Origin: Alphaproteobacteria bacterium MarineAlpha6_Bin4
GTDB lineage: Bacteria > Pseudomonadota > Alphaproteobacteria > GCA-002720895
Reading direction: 5' to 3'
NCBI GenBank assembly: GCA_002937775.1
Contig: PTKO01000004.1
Coordinates: 1-46,468, forward strand
DNA: 46,468 nt
The notes under the pieces are model-generated. The model was given only the letters and a program-made list of their open reading frames with translations. It was not told the origin of the DNA and ran no database searches. Below, piece by piece: positions 16,818-25,432 of the stretch. The position numbers and the translations under genes were made by a program. Position 1 is the first letter of the stretch, and each line of letters begins with the position of its first letter.

Positions 16818-17960
16818 ATGGGAATACCTTTATTACAAAAAGTTAAAGTGGCAAAATATATTTTTGAGCAAAAAATAAAAGGAAATAAAAAATATCCATT
16901 AGTTTTAATGTTAGAGCCATTATTCCGTTGTAATTTGGCTTGTGCTGGATGTGGAAAAATAGATTATCCAGATGAAATACTAAATAAGAGAATGTCCGTC
17001 AAAGATTGTTTAGATGCTGTAGATGAATGTGGTGCTCCTGTGGTTTCAATACCTGGAGGAGAACCATTGGTACATAAAGAGATTGGTGAAATAGTCAAAG
17101 GAATAACCGATAAAGGTAAATTTGTTTATCTTTGTACAAATGCACTTTTACTAGAAAAAAAACTAGATTTATTTAAACCATCACAATATTTAACTTTTTC
17201 AATCCACTTAGATGGGTTAGAAAAAGAACATGATCACTCAGTTTGTCGTGGAGGAGTATATACAAAAGTTATTGATGCTATCAAAGTAGCAAAACAAAAA
17301 GGCTTTAGATGCAATGTTAATTGCACTTTGTTTCATCAAATGACTCCAAAAAGAACTGCAAAATTTTTTGATTTTGTTACAGATTTAGGAGTTGATGGAA
17401 TTACTGTATCTCCAGGTTATGCATATGAAAGAGCAGCAGATCAAAAAAATTTTTTAAAAAGAAAAAAAACAAAGAATTTTTTTCGAGATATTTTTAAATT
17501 AGGTAAAGGAAAAAAATGGGCTTTTAGCCAATCTTCATTATTTTTAGATTTTCTTGCCGGTAATCAGAATTACAAATGTACTCCATGGGGCAATCCAACT
17601 AGAAATATATTTGGATGGCAAAAACCTTGTTATTTGCTTGGTGAGGGATATGTAAAAACTTTTAAAGAATTGATGGAAACAACAGAGTGGGGTAAATATG
17701 GAACTGGAAATTATGAAAAATGCGCAGATTGCATGGTTCATTGCGGTTATGAACCAACTGCTGCTGAAGATTCGATTAAAAATCCTTTAAAAACTTTAAA
17801 AGTCGCATTGTTTGGTCCGAAAACTGATGGCGAAATGGTGGCTGATATACCATTAAATAATCAAAGGCCAGCAGAATATGTTTTTGAAAAGTTAGTAAGA
17901 GATTCTACAAAAAGTATTAAAGAAGAAAAAGAGAGCCAAGAAGAATTAGCTGTAAAATAA
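16818..17960 (+). CDS. hpnH: Adenosyl-hopene transferase (radical SAM protein HpnH)
   Basis: HpnH adds a 5'-deoxyadenosyl group to hopene, giving adenosylhopane, the root of C35 hopanoids. The radical SAM motif is FRCNLACAGCGK (C-x3-C-x2-C) near residues 37-48, preceded by YPLVLMLEPL and followed by VSIPGGEPL and LTFSIHLDGLEKEHD. I place the start at the ATG at 16818 (MGIPLLQ), which aligns with other HpnH proteins, rather than the in-frame TTG at 16806 that overlaps ispH. C-terminal cysteines (CADCMVHCGYEPTA) resemble a second cluster site. A hairpin follows the stop codon, so this probably ends the operon. Confidence 0.96.
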   Translation: MGIPLLQKVKVAKYIFEQKIKGNKKYPLVLMLEPLFRCNLACAGCGKIDYPDEILNKRMSVKDCLDAVDECGAPVVSIPGGEPLVHKEIGEIVKGITDKGKFVYLCTNALLLEKKLDLFKPSQYLTFSIHLDGLEKEHDHSVCRGGVYTKVIDAIKVAKQKGFRCNVNCTLFHQMTPKRTAKFFDFVTDLGVDGITVSPGYAYERAADQKNFLKRKKTKNFFRDIFKLGKGKKWAFSQSSLFLDFLAGNQNYKCTPWGNPTRNIFGWQKPCYLLGEGYVKTFKELMETTEWGKYGTGNYEKCADCMVHCGYEPTAAEDSIKNPLKTLKVALFGPKTDGEMVADIPLNNQRPAEYVFEKLVRDSTKSIKEEKESQEELAVK

Positions 17961-17972
17961 AACTAAAGAAGC

Positions 17973-17992
17973 ATGGTCTCCGTAGAGACCAT
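17973..17992. terminator. Hairpin between convergent hpnH and the PepSY-like gene, possible bidirectional terminator
   Basis: A perfect 8-bp stem (ATGGTCTC / GAGACCAT) with a CGTA loop lies 12 bases after the hpnH stop. On the plus strand it is followed by only TTTTC and then A residues, and on the minus strand by a broken T run. As an intrinsic terminator it is therefore weaker than the one at 1441-1467, but it can serve both converging genes. Confidence 0.65.
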
Positions 17993-18005
17993 TTTCAAAA
18001 AAAAA

Positions 18006-18263
18006 TTATTTAACTTCTTTACCGCTTACTTTACTGATTTTAATTGTTTTAAAATCGCCATCTTTTGTAAGATAAGTAATGTTATAAAGTTTTTCTTTAA
18101 CATCAAATTTGGCACTTTTTAAAGTAGCAAAATTGTCTTTGCTTCTCGCATCTTGCAATGCTTGAGATATTGAGACAGTTGGTGTTCTTGCTTCAACAGC
18201 GTAAGCAGTTGAATTAACAAAAATAGCAATTAATGCTAAAAAAATAAAACTTAATTTTTTCAT
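18006..18263 (-). CDS. Small secreted protein with PepSY-like domain
   Basis: The 85-residue product has a clear signal peptide, lysines then a hydrophobic core, ending near AYA at residues 20-22. The mature part, about 63 residues, reads SISQALQDARSK...FDVKEKLYNITYLTKDGDFKTIKISKVSGKEVK. That is the helix-plus-strands pattern of a PepSY domain, where AL-A is followed by Y-V and a final SGKEV. PepSY proteins often inhibit peptidases or sense periplasmic conditions; the role here is unknown. AAAGGAA precedes the ATG. It lies alone between the convergent hopanoid operons, 114 bases beyond the start of no other gene but downstream of shc in the same direction's path, so it needs its own promoter in 18264-18377. 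Confidence 0.75.
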   Translation of the reverse strand: MKKLSFIFLALIAIFVNSTAYAVEARTPTVSISQALQDARSKDNFATLKSAKFDVKEKLYNITYLTKDGDFKTIKISKVSGKEVK

Positions 18264-18377
18264 ATAAAATTCCTTTCTAAAAAGTTAATAAAAAAATTAT
18301 TAATACTTAAATAAGGTATTTTATATTATTACTCAAATTTATTATTTATATGGACTCTATCACTATAATGAATAACT

Positions 18378-20264
18378 CTATAAGCCAAAAACTTTATTTG
18401 CTTTATAACCTTTTTTTATATTCCTATACCTTGAAATTGCTAAATTTGTAAAATACTTAGAGTATCCGTGATATGTAATATAAAATACTTTGGGGAAACC
18501 AACAGCATTAAAGGTATTGTCTGTCCATAATTTTTTTTTATCAAAACTTCTTTTTAAAAATTCAATACCTTTCAATATTGAAGGATCATTTACATTTTCT
18601 GTAGTAAGTAAACTCAAAATCGCCCAAGATGTTTGACTTGGCATACTATTTATTGAAGGCATTTCCTTTTTTTCTTTCCAATATGTGGCGCAATCTTCTC
18701 CCCAACCTCCATCTTCATTTTGTTTACTTTTTATCCACGATATAGATTTTTTTATGTATTTTTCATCCATATTTTCTCCGGAAGCTTTTAAAGCATGTAA
18801 AACTGACCAAGTCCCATAGATATAATTTGTACCCCATCTACCAAACCACGATCCATCATCTTCTTGCTCTTTTTTTAAAAATTTCACTCCTTTTTCAATT
18901 TTTTCTTTGTACTTATTTTTATCAATTTGACTAAGCATAGAAATACACCTTGCTGAAACATCAGCAGTTGGAGGATCTAGAAGTGCTCCATGATCAGCGA
19001 ATGGTATATTATTTAAATAATGATAAGTGTTATCTTTATCGAATGCCCCCCAACCCCCATTTTTTGACTGCATTCCAGAAATCCATTCACATGCGACTTG
19101 AATTATTTTTTTATTTTTATATCCTGCACGATCTAAAAACATAGCCACAACCGCTGTATCATCTACATCAGGATAAAAGTCATTGTCATATTGAAAGGCC
19201 CATCCTCCTGGTATTAGATTTTTATTATTGTGCGCCCAATCACCTTTTAAATTTAAAATTTGTTTTTTTTCCAACCATTTACAAGCTTTCTTAATTGCAG
19301 GATTTTTTAAAGTTAAACCTGATTCTAATAGCGATAGTCCGTTCAGACCAGTATCCCAAATTGGAGAAAAACATGGTTGGCAATAACTAAAATCTTTTTT
19401 GTGTGTAATTAAATTTTTAACACTTTTTAAAGAAACTTTATATTCTTTTTTAAGACCGAGTAAGTACATAGCTTTAGTACAGTTTGTCATTGCTGGAAAA
19501 ATAGCACCCAAACCATTAATTCCATTAAGACGATCAACCATAAAAGTTTTAGCTTTATCAATTGCTTCTTTCTTAATATTTTTTGGGATAAAAGGTAATA
19601 AAATTTTTAAAACTTTATCAATTATTTTGAATAAATAAAAAAAGAAAAAAGATTGTTTTCCATAATTTATATTTAATTTTTTTTTGTTTTCTAAAAGTTC
19701 TTTTATATAAATCCTTTTAGGGTTTTTTGCTTTTGGTTTTTTATCTAAAATTATTAAAAGAGGCACCACAACCGTTCTTGACCAGTATGATATTTTGTTA
19801 ATGTGAAATGGGAACCATGAAGGTAAAAGCATTATTTCTATAGGCATACAAGGAATTTTTTTCCATGAAATTTGTTCAAATAATGCAAGGCTTATTTTAG
19901 TAAAAACATTACAATTTTCAGCTCCTCCTAATTCTAAAATTTTGTCTTTTGCTTTAACCATAAATTTTTCTGATATTTTTTCACCACTAAGTTTTAAAGC
20001 ATAATATGCTTTTACACTTGTGCTAATATTAGATTCTCCCTTCCAAAATAATGGCCAACCTCCATCAGGATTTTGTTTTTTTTTGATATATGCTGCAAGT
20101 TTTTTTTCTAGCTTTTCTTCTTTTAAACCTAAGAAATGATTCATTAATATATATTCGGACGGTATTGTTGTATCAGCTTCTAATTCATATACCCAATGAC
20201 CATCTTTTTTTTGTTCACTAAGTAGTTTCTTTTTGCAGTGCTCTAAGATTTTGTTTAATTTCAT
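18378..20264 (-). CDS. shc: Squalene-hopene cyclase
   Basis: The enzyme folds squalene into hopene/hopanol at the inner membrane. The 628-residue protein has the catalytic DXDD motif as Asp366-Val-Asp-Asp369 (DVDDTAVVAMFLD) and several QW repeats, for example KKQNPDGGWPLFW, SGMQSKNGGWGAFD, KEQEDDGSWFGRWG and KSKQNEDGGWGEDCATYW. These are the two alpha-barrel domains in the usual order and length. Its ATG follows the hpnE stop codon with no gap, so it is the last gene of hpnC-hpnD-hpnE-shc and translated by coupling. Confidence 0.97.
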   Translation of the reverse strand: MKLNKILEHCKKKLLSEQKKDGHWVYELEADTTIPSEYILMNHFLGLKEEKLEKKLAAYIKKKQNPDGGWPLFWKGESNISTSVKAYYALKLSGEKISEKFMVKAKDKILELGGAENCNVFTKISLALFEQISWKKIPCMPIEIMLLPSWFPFHINKISYWSRTVVVPLLIILDKKPKAKNPKRIYIKELLENKKKLNINYGKQSFFFFYLFKIIDKVLKILLPFIPKNIKKEAIDKAKTFMVDRLNGINGLGAIFPAMTNCTKAMYLLGLKKEYKVSLKSVKNLITHKKDFSYCQPCFSPIWDTGLNGLSLLESGLTLKNPAIKKACKWLEKKQILNLKGDWAHNNKNLIPGGWAFQYDNDFYPDVDDTAVVAMFLDRAGYKNKKIIQVACEWISGMQSKNGGWGAFDKDNTYHYLNNIPFADHGALLDPPTADVSARCISMLSQIDKNKYKEKIEKGVKFLKKEQEDDGSWFGRWGTNYIYGTWSVLHALKASGENMDEKYIKKSISWIKSKQNEDGGWGEDCATYWKEKKEMPSINSMPSQTSWAILSLLTTENVNDPSILKGIEFLKRSFDKKKLWTDNTFNAVGFPKVFYITYHGYSKYFTNLAISRYRNIKKGYKANKVFGL

Positions 20265-21533
20265 TTAAATTTTTTTTATATAATTAGCCACATTATATCC
20301 AGATGTAATTGCACCTTCAATTGTTGCTGGTAATCCAGTATCAATCCAATCACCTGCTAAATAAATATTTTTATATTTAGTATGCATACTTGGTTTTCTA
20401 AAAAGTTCTTTAGGACTTTGAACAAATGTTGCCATTTTTTCTCTTATAATTTTATATTTTGGTTTTTCACATGTTTTTAAATTAAATACTTTTTTTACAT
20501 CTTCCCATACTAAGTTTGAAATATCATTATTATTTAGTGAATTTAGATAATTAGCTGCACTTATAGTAATTGATAATATATTTTTTTTTTTAAATATCCA
20601 ATCAACCGTTCCTCCAATTACGCCAATAAAAAAAGATCCTTGTCGAATTTTTATTTCTTTATGTTTTTTGCTTAATTTAAAGTGAATATTTAATATACAG
20701 TTAGTTTTTTTAGGTGTTTTTAAATTTGGCAAAATTTTCGATGCAATATTTGGAGTTACTGCTAAGACAACGCTTTCATTCTCGCTAATTTTTATAGAGT
20801 TATCATTAAACACCATCTCATTTGCTAAATTATTTTTAAATTTAATTTTCTTTAACCTAGCATTAAATTTTATTCTACCACCCTGTTTTAAAATCTTTTT
20901 AATTGCAGGATTAATTAAGCTATCTTCAAGAGAATTTTTTACTACAAATGGTTGTAGAGGATTCTTACTAAAGAATAATATTTTTATAATAATTTTTCTT
21001 AATAATCTTGCTGATGCCTCATTAGGGTGTGTATTAAGTACTGCAATCGTAAAAGGTTTCCAAAATTTATTATAAATATTAGTATTTTTTTCTAATAGAT
21101 TTGCAACTGTTTCATTTTTTTTTGCAAAAATTAATTTCAAACTTTTAATAAAATCTAAAATAGAAACATTTTTAGGCCTGCATGAACTAAAAAGAATCCA
21201 CCATGGTAAAAAAAAAGAAAAAGGTTTAACGTCCCAAACTTCAAGTTTCTTAATATCAAAAAAAGGATAAAAAGTTTTATCATTAGCTATTAGTCTTTCA
21301 GTTGCCTTTATTTGTTTTAAATAATTAAAAGTATTTTTATATGCTTTTATTATTAAGTGATTTCCATTATCTAACTTACATTTAAGATCTTTATCTACAT
21401 AAGATCTACATCTGCCACCTAATAATGAAGTTGCTTCGTAAAGAATAATTTTTTTATTATTTTCTTTTAATAAATTAATAGCACAAGATAACCCGGCTAG
21501 TCCCGCACCAATTATGTGTATAGATTTTTTCAA
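20265..21533 (-). CDS. hpnE: Hydroxysqualene dehydroxylase (FAD-dependent)
   Basis: HpnE reduces hydroxysqualene to squalene. The 422-residue protein has the FAD-binding IIGAGLAGLSCAINLL at residues 8-23, LYEATSLLGGRCRSY shortly after, and a C-terminal NIYLAGDWIDTGLPATIEGAITSGYNVA flavin-contact segment, all typical of the amine-oxidase-like HpnE group. The start codon is TTG at 21533, directly after the hpnD stop codon (TAATTG); no better start is available, and the alignment of the dinucleotide fold supports it. It is flanked by shc with zero spacing. Confidence 0.95.
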   Translation of the reverse strand: MKKSIHIIGAGLAGLSCAINLLKENNKKIILYEATSLLGGRCRSYVDKDLKCKLDNGNHLIIKAYKNTFNYLKQIKATERLIANDKTFYPFFDIKKLEVWDVKPFSFFLPWWILFSSCRPKNVSILDFIKSLKLIFAKKNETVANLLEKNTNIYNKFWKPFTIAVLNTHPNEASARLLRKIIIKILFFSKNPLQPFVVKNSLEDSLINPAIKKILKQGGRIKFNARLKKIKFKNNLANEMVFNDNSIKISENESVVLAVTPNIASKILPNLKTPKKTNCILNIHFKLSKKHKEIKIRQGSFFIGVIGGTVDWIFKKKNILSITISAANYLNSLNNNDISNLVWEDVKKVFNLKTCEKPKYKIIREKMATFVQSPKELFRKPSMHTKYKNIYLAGDWIDTGLPATIEGAITSGYNVANYIKKI

Positions 21534-22358
21534 TTAGAAAATTATTCCTTTAATAAAAAGATAAAATTTTTCTATTTTTGTTAAATTAACTCTTTCTTCA
21601 AAACTATCCCAACCTTTTTTTTTTAACTTTTTTAATAGCAGCTTATAAGTGTTCATCATTAAAATTGCTGATTTTAGATTTTTTTTTTCTGATAATTTTA
21701 AATATTTATTTGCAAGTTCAAAATTTTTGTCCGCATATTCTGATAATTTCTCGCATGCTTCTGGAAATTTTTTATCATTTAATATATGTGTTATTTTATT
21801 TTTTTTTATTCCTGAACTATTTAATATTTCAATAGGAATATATAATCTGCCCATTTTTTCATCTTGCTTTATATCTCTTAGTATATTTGTTGTTTGTAAA
21901 GCATCTGCTAGACGTAGACCAAAATTTTTTGAATTAAAATTATAGCATCCAAAGATTTTTAAACTTATCATTCCTACAGCACCAGCCACTCTATAACAAT
22001 ATAATTTAAAAATATTATTTTTTGGACAAATCATAATATTGTTTATATCCATTTCCACACCTGAAATTATGTCTAAGAAATATTTTTTATCTAATTTGTA
22101 TTTTTCTATGTAGTATTTTAAATTTCTTCTAAAAGCATTATTCAAATTATCTCTATATATTTCATTAATTTCTTTTTTTAATTTTTTAATCTTTCTTTTT
22201 TTTTCTTTTTCTGAATTATTGTTGTCAGCAATTGAATCTGCTTTTTTACAAAAATCATATATTGAAAACATTGCGTCTCTTTTTTCTTTGTTTAAAATTC
22301 TTATTCCCCAGTAAAATGAAGATTTTGGATACTTAATTATATTTTTGTTTTTTAACAA
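21534..22358 (-). CDS. hpnD: Presqualene diphosphate synthase
   Basis: HpnD condenses two farnesyl diphosphates into presqualene diphosphate. The 274-residue protein has SSFYWGIRIL near residues 13-22, the first Asp-rich site ADSIADNNN near 40-48, VAGAVGMISLKIFGC, and the second site ALQTTNILRDIKQDEKMGRLYIP near 155-178, where both Asp residues and RLYIP are the family signature. The start is a TTG at 22358, 21 bases after the hpnC stop; it gives the normal HpnD N-terminus. hpnE follows with no spacing. Confidence 0.94.
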   Translation of the reverse strand: MLKNKNIIKYPKSSFYWGIRILNKEKRDAMFSIYDFCKKADSIADNNNSEKEKKRKIKKLKKEINEIYRDNLNNAFRRNLKYYIEKYKLDKKYFLDIISGVEMDINNIMICPKNNIFKLYCYRVAGAVGMISLKIFGCYNFNSKNFGLRLADALQTTNILRDIKQDEKMGRLYIPIEILNSSGIKKNKITHILNDKKFPEACEKLSEYADKNFELANKYLKLSEKKNLKSAILMMNTYKLLLKKLKKKGWDSFEERVNLTKIEKFYLFIKGIIF

Positions 22359-22379
22359 GAATTTTAAATTATTAAATAA

Positions 22380-23195
22380 TTAAAAAAAGGTTTTTGCGAA
22401 ACATTTCATGTAATCAAACTTATTTAAAACTACTTTATTTTTTAATGGATCTTTTTTTTTTAATAATTCAATTAAGCTTTTTGCAATTTCTAAAATAAAA
22501 GATGTTTCATTTAATAATTTTTTATTTTTCATTAACTTCTTATTTTTTTCTGCTTGTTTAATTAATTTTTCTGTATGAATTAAAATATCATTTATTGCAA
22601 ACCTTAAATTTTTTTCAGTGTACCCTTTATTTAACTGATCCAATTTTACATTATGTTTTTTTAGAAAAGTTGAAGGTAAATAAACTCTATCTATGTTTTT
22701 ATAATCATCTTTACAATCTTGAATATGATTTAAAATTTGAAGCGCAATACATAATGGATCTGAATATTTATAGGTTATACTTTGTTCTTTATGTAGATCT
22801 ATCACAAATCTTCCAACAGGAACCGCTGAATGTTTGCAGTAATTTATTAGCTCAGACCAATTTTTGTATCTTTTTTTAACTGCATCTTGTTTAAATGCTT
22901 TTAATAAATTTAAAGCGTGATTTAAATTAATCTTATTCTCTTTGCATACTTTTTTTAGCTTAAAAACTTTAGAAACTTTTGCTTTGTTACCTTTAATAGC
23001 TTCTTTAAATAAATTTAATCTCCTAATTTTTTCTTTTGGATTTAATTTTGGGCTATCAGCAATATCATCAGCTGCTCTTGCAAACTTGTAAAAAACTAAT
23101 ATTTGAGGCCTAATTTCTTTTGAAAGCAACCATGATCCAACAGGAAAATTCTCTTGTTTATGATTTTTTGTTAATGTAGTTTCTATAGTATTCAT
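22380..23195 (-). CDS. hpnC: Hydroxysqualene synthase
   Basis: HpnC converts presqualene diphosphate to hydroxysqualene. The 271-residue protein shows ENFPVGSWLL near residues 16-25, the first Asp-rich site FARAADDIADSPKL near 38-51, VPVGRFVIDL, and the second site ILNHIQDCKDDYKNIDRVYLP near 153-173. It resembles HpnD because the two are paralogs; the NFPVGS start and the position before hpnD identify HpnC. It is the first gene of the minus-strand hopanoid operon and shares a 71-base divergent promoter region with the lipoprotein gene at 23267. Confidence 0.94.
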   Translation of the reverse strand: MNTIETTLTKNHKQENFPVGSWLLSKEIRPQILVFYKFARAADDIADSPKLNPKEKIRRLNLFKEAIKGNKAKVSKVFKLKKVCKENKINLNHALNLLKAFKQDAVKKRYKNWSELINYCKHSAVPVGRFVIDLHKEQSITYKYSDPLCIALQILNHIQDCKDDYKNIDRVYLPSTFLKKHNVKLDQLNKGYTEKNLRFAINDILIHTEKLIKQAEKNKKLMKNKKLLNETSFILEIAKSLIELLKKKDPLKNKVVLNKFDYMKCFAKTFF

Positions 23196-23254
23196 ATATA
23201 TTAATTTTCATTTCTTTAAAATAACAAAATTATATATTAAAATATTTCTTTTTT

Positions 23255-23260
23255 TATAAT
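23255..23260 (+). promoter_or_regulatory. Possible -10 element giving a near-leaderless transcript
   Basis: A perfect TATAAT ends six bases before the ATG at 23267, in a 71-base divergent gap. Transcription would then begin at or next to the start codon. No good -35 match is visible and the surroundings are almost all A and T, so chance is a real alternative. Confidence 0.35.
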
Positions 23261-23266
23261 TTTCTA

Positions 23267-23899
23267 ATGATTACTAAATTTCTAAAAATTTTTATTTTAA
23301 TAGCTTTTATTATTACTAGCTCATGCGGAATAAAAAAACGCTGGGAGGAAAGTGGAGTTTACACCAATCCTCAATCACAAGAATCTACATATATATGGAA
23401 AAAAGGAAAACAATATATAGCAATAGTTAAAACAATACCAGTCAAAGGTAGAGATAAAAACAAAACAATACATCCAATTAATATTTCTGTAGATACAATT
23501 TCAAATTCATTAGAAAAAATTAATTATGTATTGATTGATAAAAAAGGAAGAAAGAGTGAAAGAAAACCAGTTTTTTCAGAAGCAAATATTGAATTATTAG
23601 GTAAAAAAATTCCAGAAGCTTTAAAACAAGCAAATAGAAATCAAGACATATTATTTGAAGTATTTCAATTAAGAAAGAAATGGTTTGTGCTTCCTACAAC
23701 TGTTGATACAACGGCCGGTTATCTTTTTATAGAAAGAGGAAGAATAAATATTATTTTTGAAAAAATAAATGAAGATTATCAAGGTTATGATTATGATATT
23801 AAAAGAGTAATTTCTGGCGATGCTAGCGATGGAGTGTACTCAGGAAAAAATAAAATAGGTAAAGGTTGGGTTGTTTTAACTTCTAAATCGTGGAACTAA
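23267..23899 (+). CDS. Putative lipoprotein of unknown function, first of a tandem paralog pair
   Basis: I do not recognise the family. The 210-residue product begins with a basic, hydrophobic signal segment ending in TSSC (Cys20), a weak but plausible lipobox. The mature part contains YIWKKGKQYIAIVKTIPVKG, then TIHPINISVDTI, and ends with DGVYSG...GWVVLTSKSWN. The same three blocks, in the same order, occur in the next gene, so the two arose by duplication. It is probably attached to the outer membrane. It stands divergent from hpnC and upstream of a beta-barrel protein gene; any link to envelope lipids is only a guess from position. Confidence 0.78.
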   Translation: MITKFLKIFILIAFIITSSCGIKKRWEESGVYTNPQSQESTYIWKKGKQYIAIVKTIPVKGRDKNKTIHPINISVDTISNSLEKINYVLIDKKGRKSERKPVFSEANIELLGKKIPEALKQANRNQDILFEVFQLRKKWFVLPTTVDTTAGYLFIERGRINIIFEKINEDYQGYDYDIKRVISGDASDGVYSGKNKIGKGWVVLTSKSWN

Positions 23900-23916
23900 A
23901 TTTAAAAAAATTTTTA

Positions 23917-24603
23917 ATGAAAACTCTTATTTCTTCTTTCTTTATTTTTTTTTTAATATTTTTTCAATTAAAGGCTGATTCATCAATAATATATAAGGAT
24001 GGTTATAAAAATCCATTAAACGTACTTAATTCTTTTTTATGGAATGAAGATGAAAAAGGAAAAATCGGTCTTATTTCAAGTATACTAGTTAAAAATAGAG
24101 ATTTAAAAGCTACAGTTCATCCTATTTTAATAGAACCTCATAAAATAAAAATAGCTTTAAATAAAATTAGATATAAAGATGAGGATAAAGAATTAGATGA
24201 TTTTATTTTTAAAGATGAAAACTTAGAAATTATATCTAAATACGCATCTAAAGGCCTATATTTAGCTAATAAAAAACAAGATGTTATTTTTCAATTTGCG
24301 AACAAAGATAACAAAAAAAATATAACTCAAGGAATAATATTTGCACAAAAAAAATCTTTAAATTTTATTTTTTTTCAAATCAATGATTGCCAAACAGAAT
24401 TTAAAAGTAAAAAAAAATATACCAAAAAAAAAAAAGAATTTTACAAAAATCATCCTAATTTCTCTTTTAAAAAAAAAGAAAGTAAATGTGATAGAAAATC
24501 GAAAACAATATCTGTTACATCTAGCGAAGGTATCTATAAACGTAATACCAATAATGATTACTCATGGATAATCTTCACTTCAAAATCTTGGGGAAGTAAG
24601 TAA
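23917..24603 (+). CDS. Exported protein of unknown function, second of the tandem paralog pair
   Basis: The product has 228 residues from the ATG at 23917, which I prefer to a GTG at 23890 because it starts a clean signal peptide (cleavage likely after KA at residue 20). It shares with its upstream neighbour a block SFLWNEDEKGKIGLISSILV, then ATVHPILIEPHKI and the end EGIYKR...SWIIFTSKSWG. It lacks the lipobox Cys and has gained a lysine-rich insertion around residues 165-190 flanked by two Cys. The gap to the upstream gene is 17 bases, so they form an operon. Function unknown. Confidence 0.75.
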   Translation: MKTLISSFFIFFLIFFQLKADSSIIYKDGYKNPLNVLNSFLWNEDEKGKIGLISSILVKNRDLKATVHPILIEPHKIKIALNKIRYKDEDKELDDFIFKDENLEIISKYASKGLYLANKKQDVIFQFANKDNKKNITQGIIFAQKKSLNFIFFQINDCQTEFKSKKKYTKKKKEFYKNHPNFSFKKKESKCDRKSKTISVTSSEGIYKRNTNNDYSWIIFTSKSWGSK

Positions 24604-24652
24604 TAAAAGTATATTTTGTATATTTGGCATAGTAATTGCTTGATATTTATAA

Positions 24653-24658
24653 AAGGAG
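24653..24658 (+). promoter_or_regulatory. Ribosome binding site of the TorF-type porin
   Basis: AAGGAG lies nine bases before the ATG at 24668. It is one of the few good Shine-Dalgarno sites in the window and fits an abundant outer-membrane protein. Confidence 0.75.
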
Positions 24659-24667
24659 TATTTTATT

Positions 24668-25432
24668 ATGAAGAAAATTATGTTACTTACCTCAGCGGCT
24701 TTGTTTGCTAGCAATATTGCATACGCTGCTGAATTAAATCTTTCTCGTGAATCTTTAGAAAAAGCAACAGGCGTAAGCATTGGTTATAATGCTAGCTGGT
24801 CATCCCATTATGTTTGGAGAGGAGAAAGTCAAAGTTCAAAAGATATGTCACCTGCTATAGGAGTTGATCTTGGTCATTCTAGTGGGTTGTATTTAGGGGC
24901 TTGGACTGGATCTATAACTAATGGTACCCATGGAGCAGAATTTGATGTCTATGCAGGTTATGCTTTTGACCTTGGTCCATTAAGTTTTGATATTGGTGAT
25001 CTATATTATTTATATCCTGGAGAATCCAACGAAGTTCAGTTTAATGAATATTATTTTTCAGTCGGAACTGAAATCCCTGTCAAAGCAATTGCTGATGATT
25101 TTAGTGTATCGCCCTATGTTTATTTAGCATATGCACCTAAGTGGTTTGGAGCAAATACCCCAGATGCTATATATAGTGAATTTGGTATAGAAGCTCCAAT
25201 TCCTGGAACATCTTTATCATTAGCCTACACTTATGGAAATGTAGATATAGATGATCTAGAAGGAGATGCTGAAAAAGCTAATGATGTTGATAGTTGGGAT
25301 TATTACTATATAACTTTAGGATTTGGAGATGTGTTAGGATTAGACACTTCTATAACATATCATAATGCACCTGGATATAGTGGTGATGCAGGGCAAGAAG
25401 GTTTTTTTATATCACTTGGACACGAATGGTAA
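24668..25432 (+). CDS. TorF-family putative outer-membrane porin
   Basis: The 254-residue product has a signal peptide ending AYA at residues 18-20, then SIGYNASWSSHYVWRGESQSSKDMSPAIGVDLGHSSGLYLGAW, the YVWRGxSQS signature of the TorF/gcw_chp outer-membrane family. Alternating aromatic strands run to the end, which finishes in Trp (HEW) as beta-barrel proteins do. It is acidic in its loops and less lysine-rich than its neighbours. The family is of unknown transport specificity. It ends in a 21-base convergent overlap with the heme A synthase gene. Confidence 0.88.
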   Translation: MKKIMLLTSAALFASNIAYAAELNLSRESLEKATGVSIGYNASWSSHYVWRGESQSSKDMSPAIGVDLGHSSGLYLGAWTGSITNGTHGAEFDVYAGYAFDLGPLSFDIGDLYYLYPGESNEVQFNEYYFSVGTEIPVKAIADDFSVSPYVYLAYAPKWFGANTPDAIYSEFGIEAPIPGTSLSLAYTYGNVDIDDLEGDAEKANDVDSWDYYYITLGFGDVLGLDTSITYHNAPGYSGDAGQEGFFISLGHEW

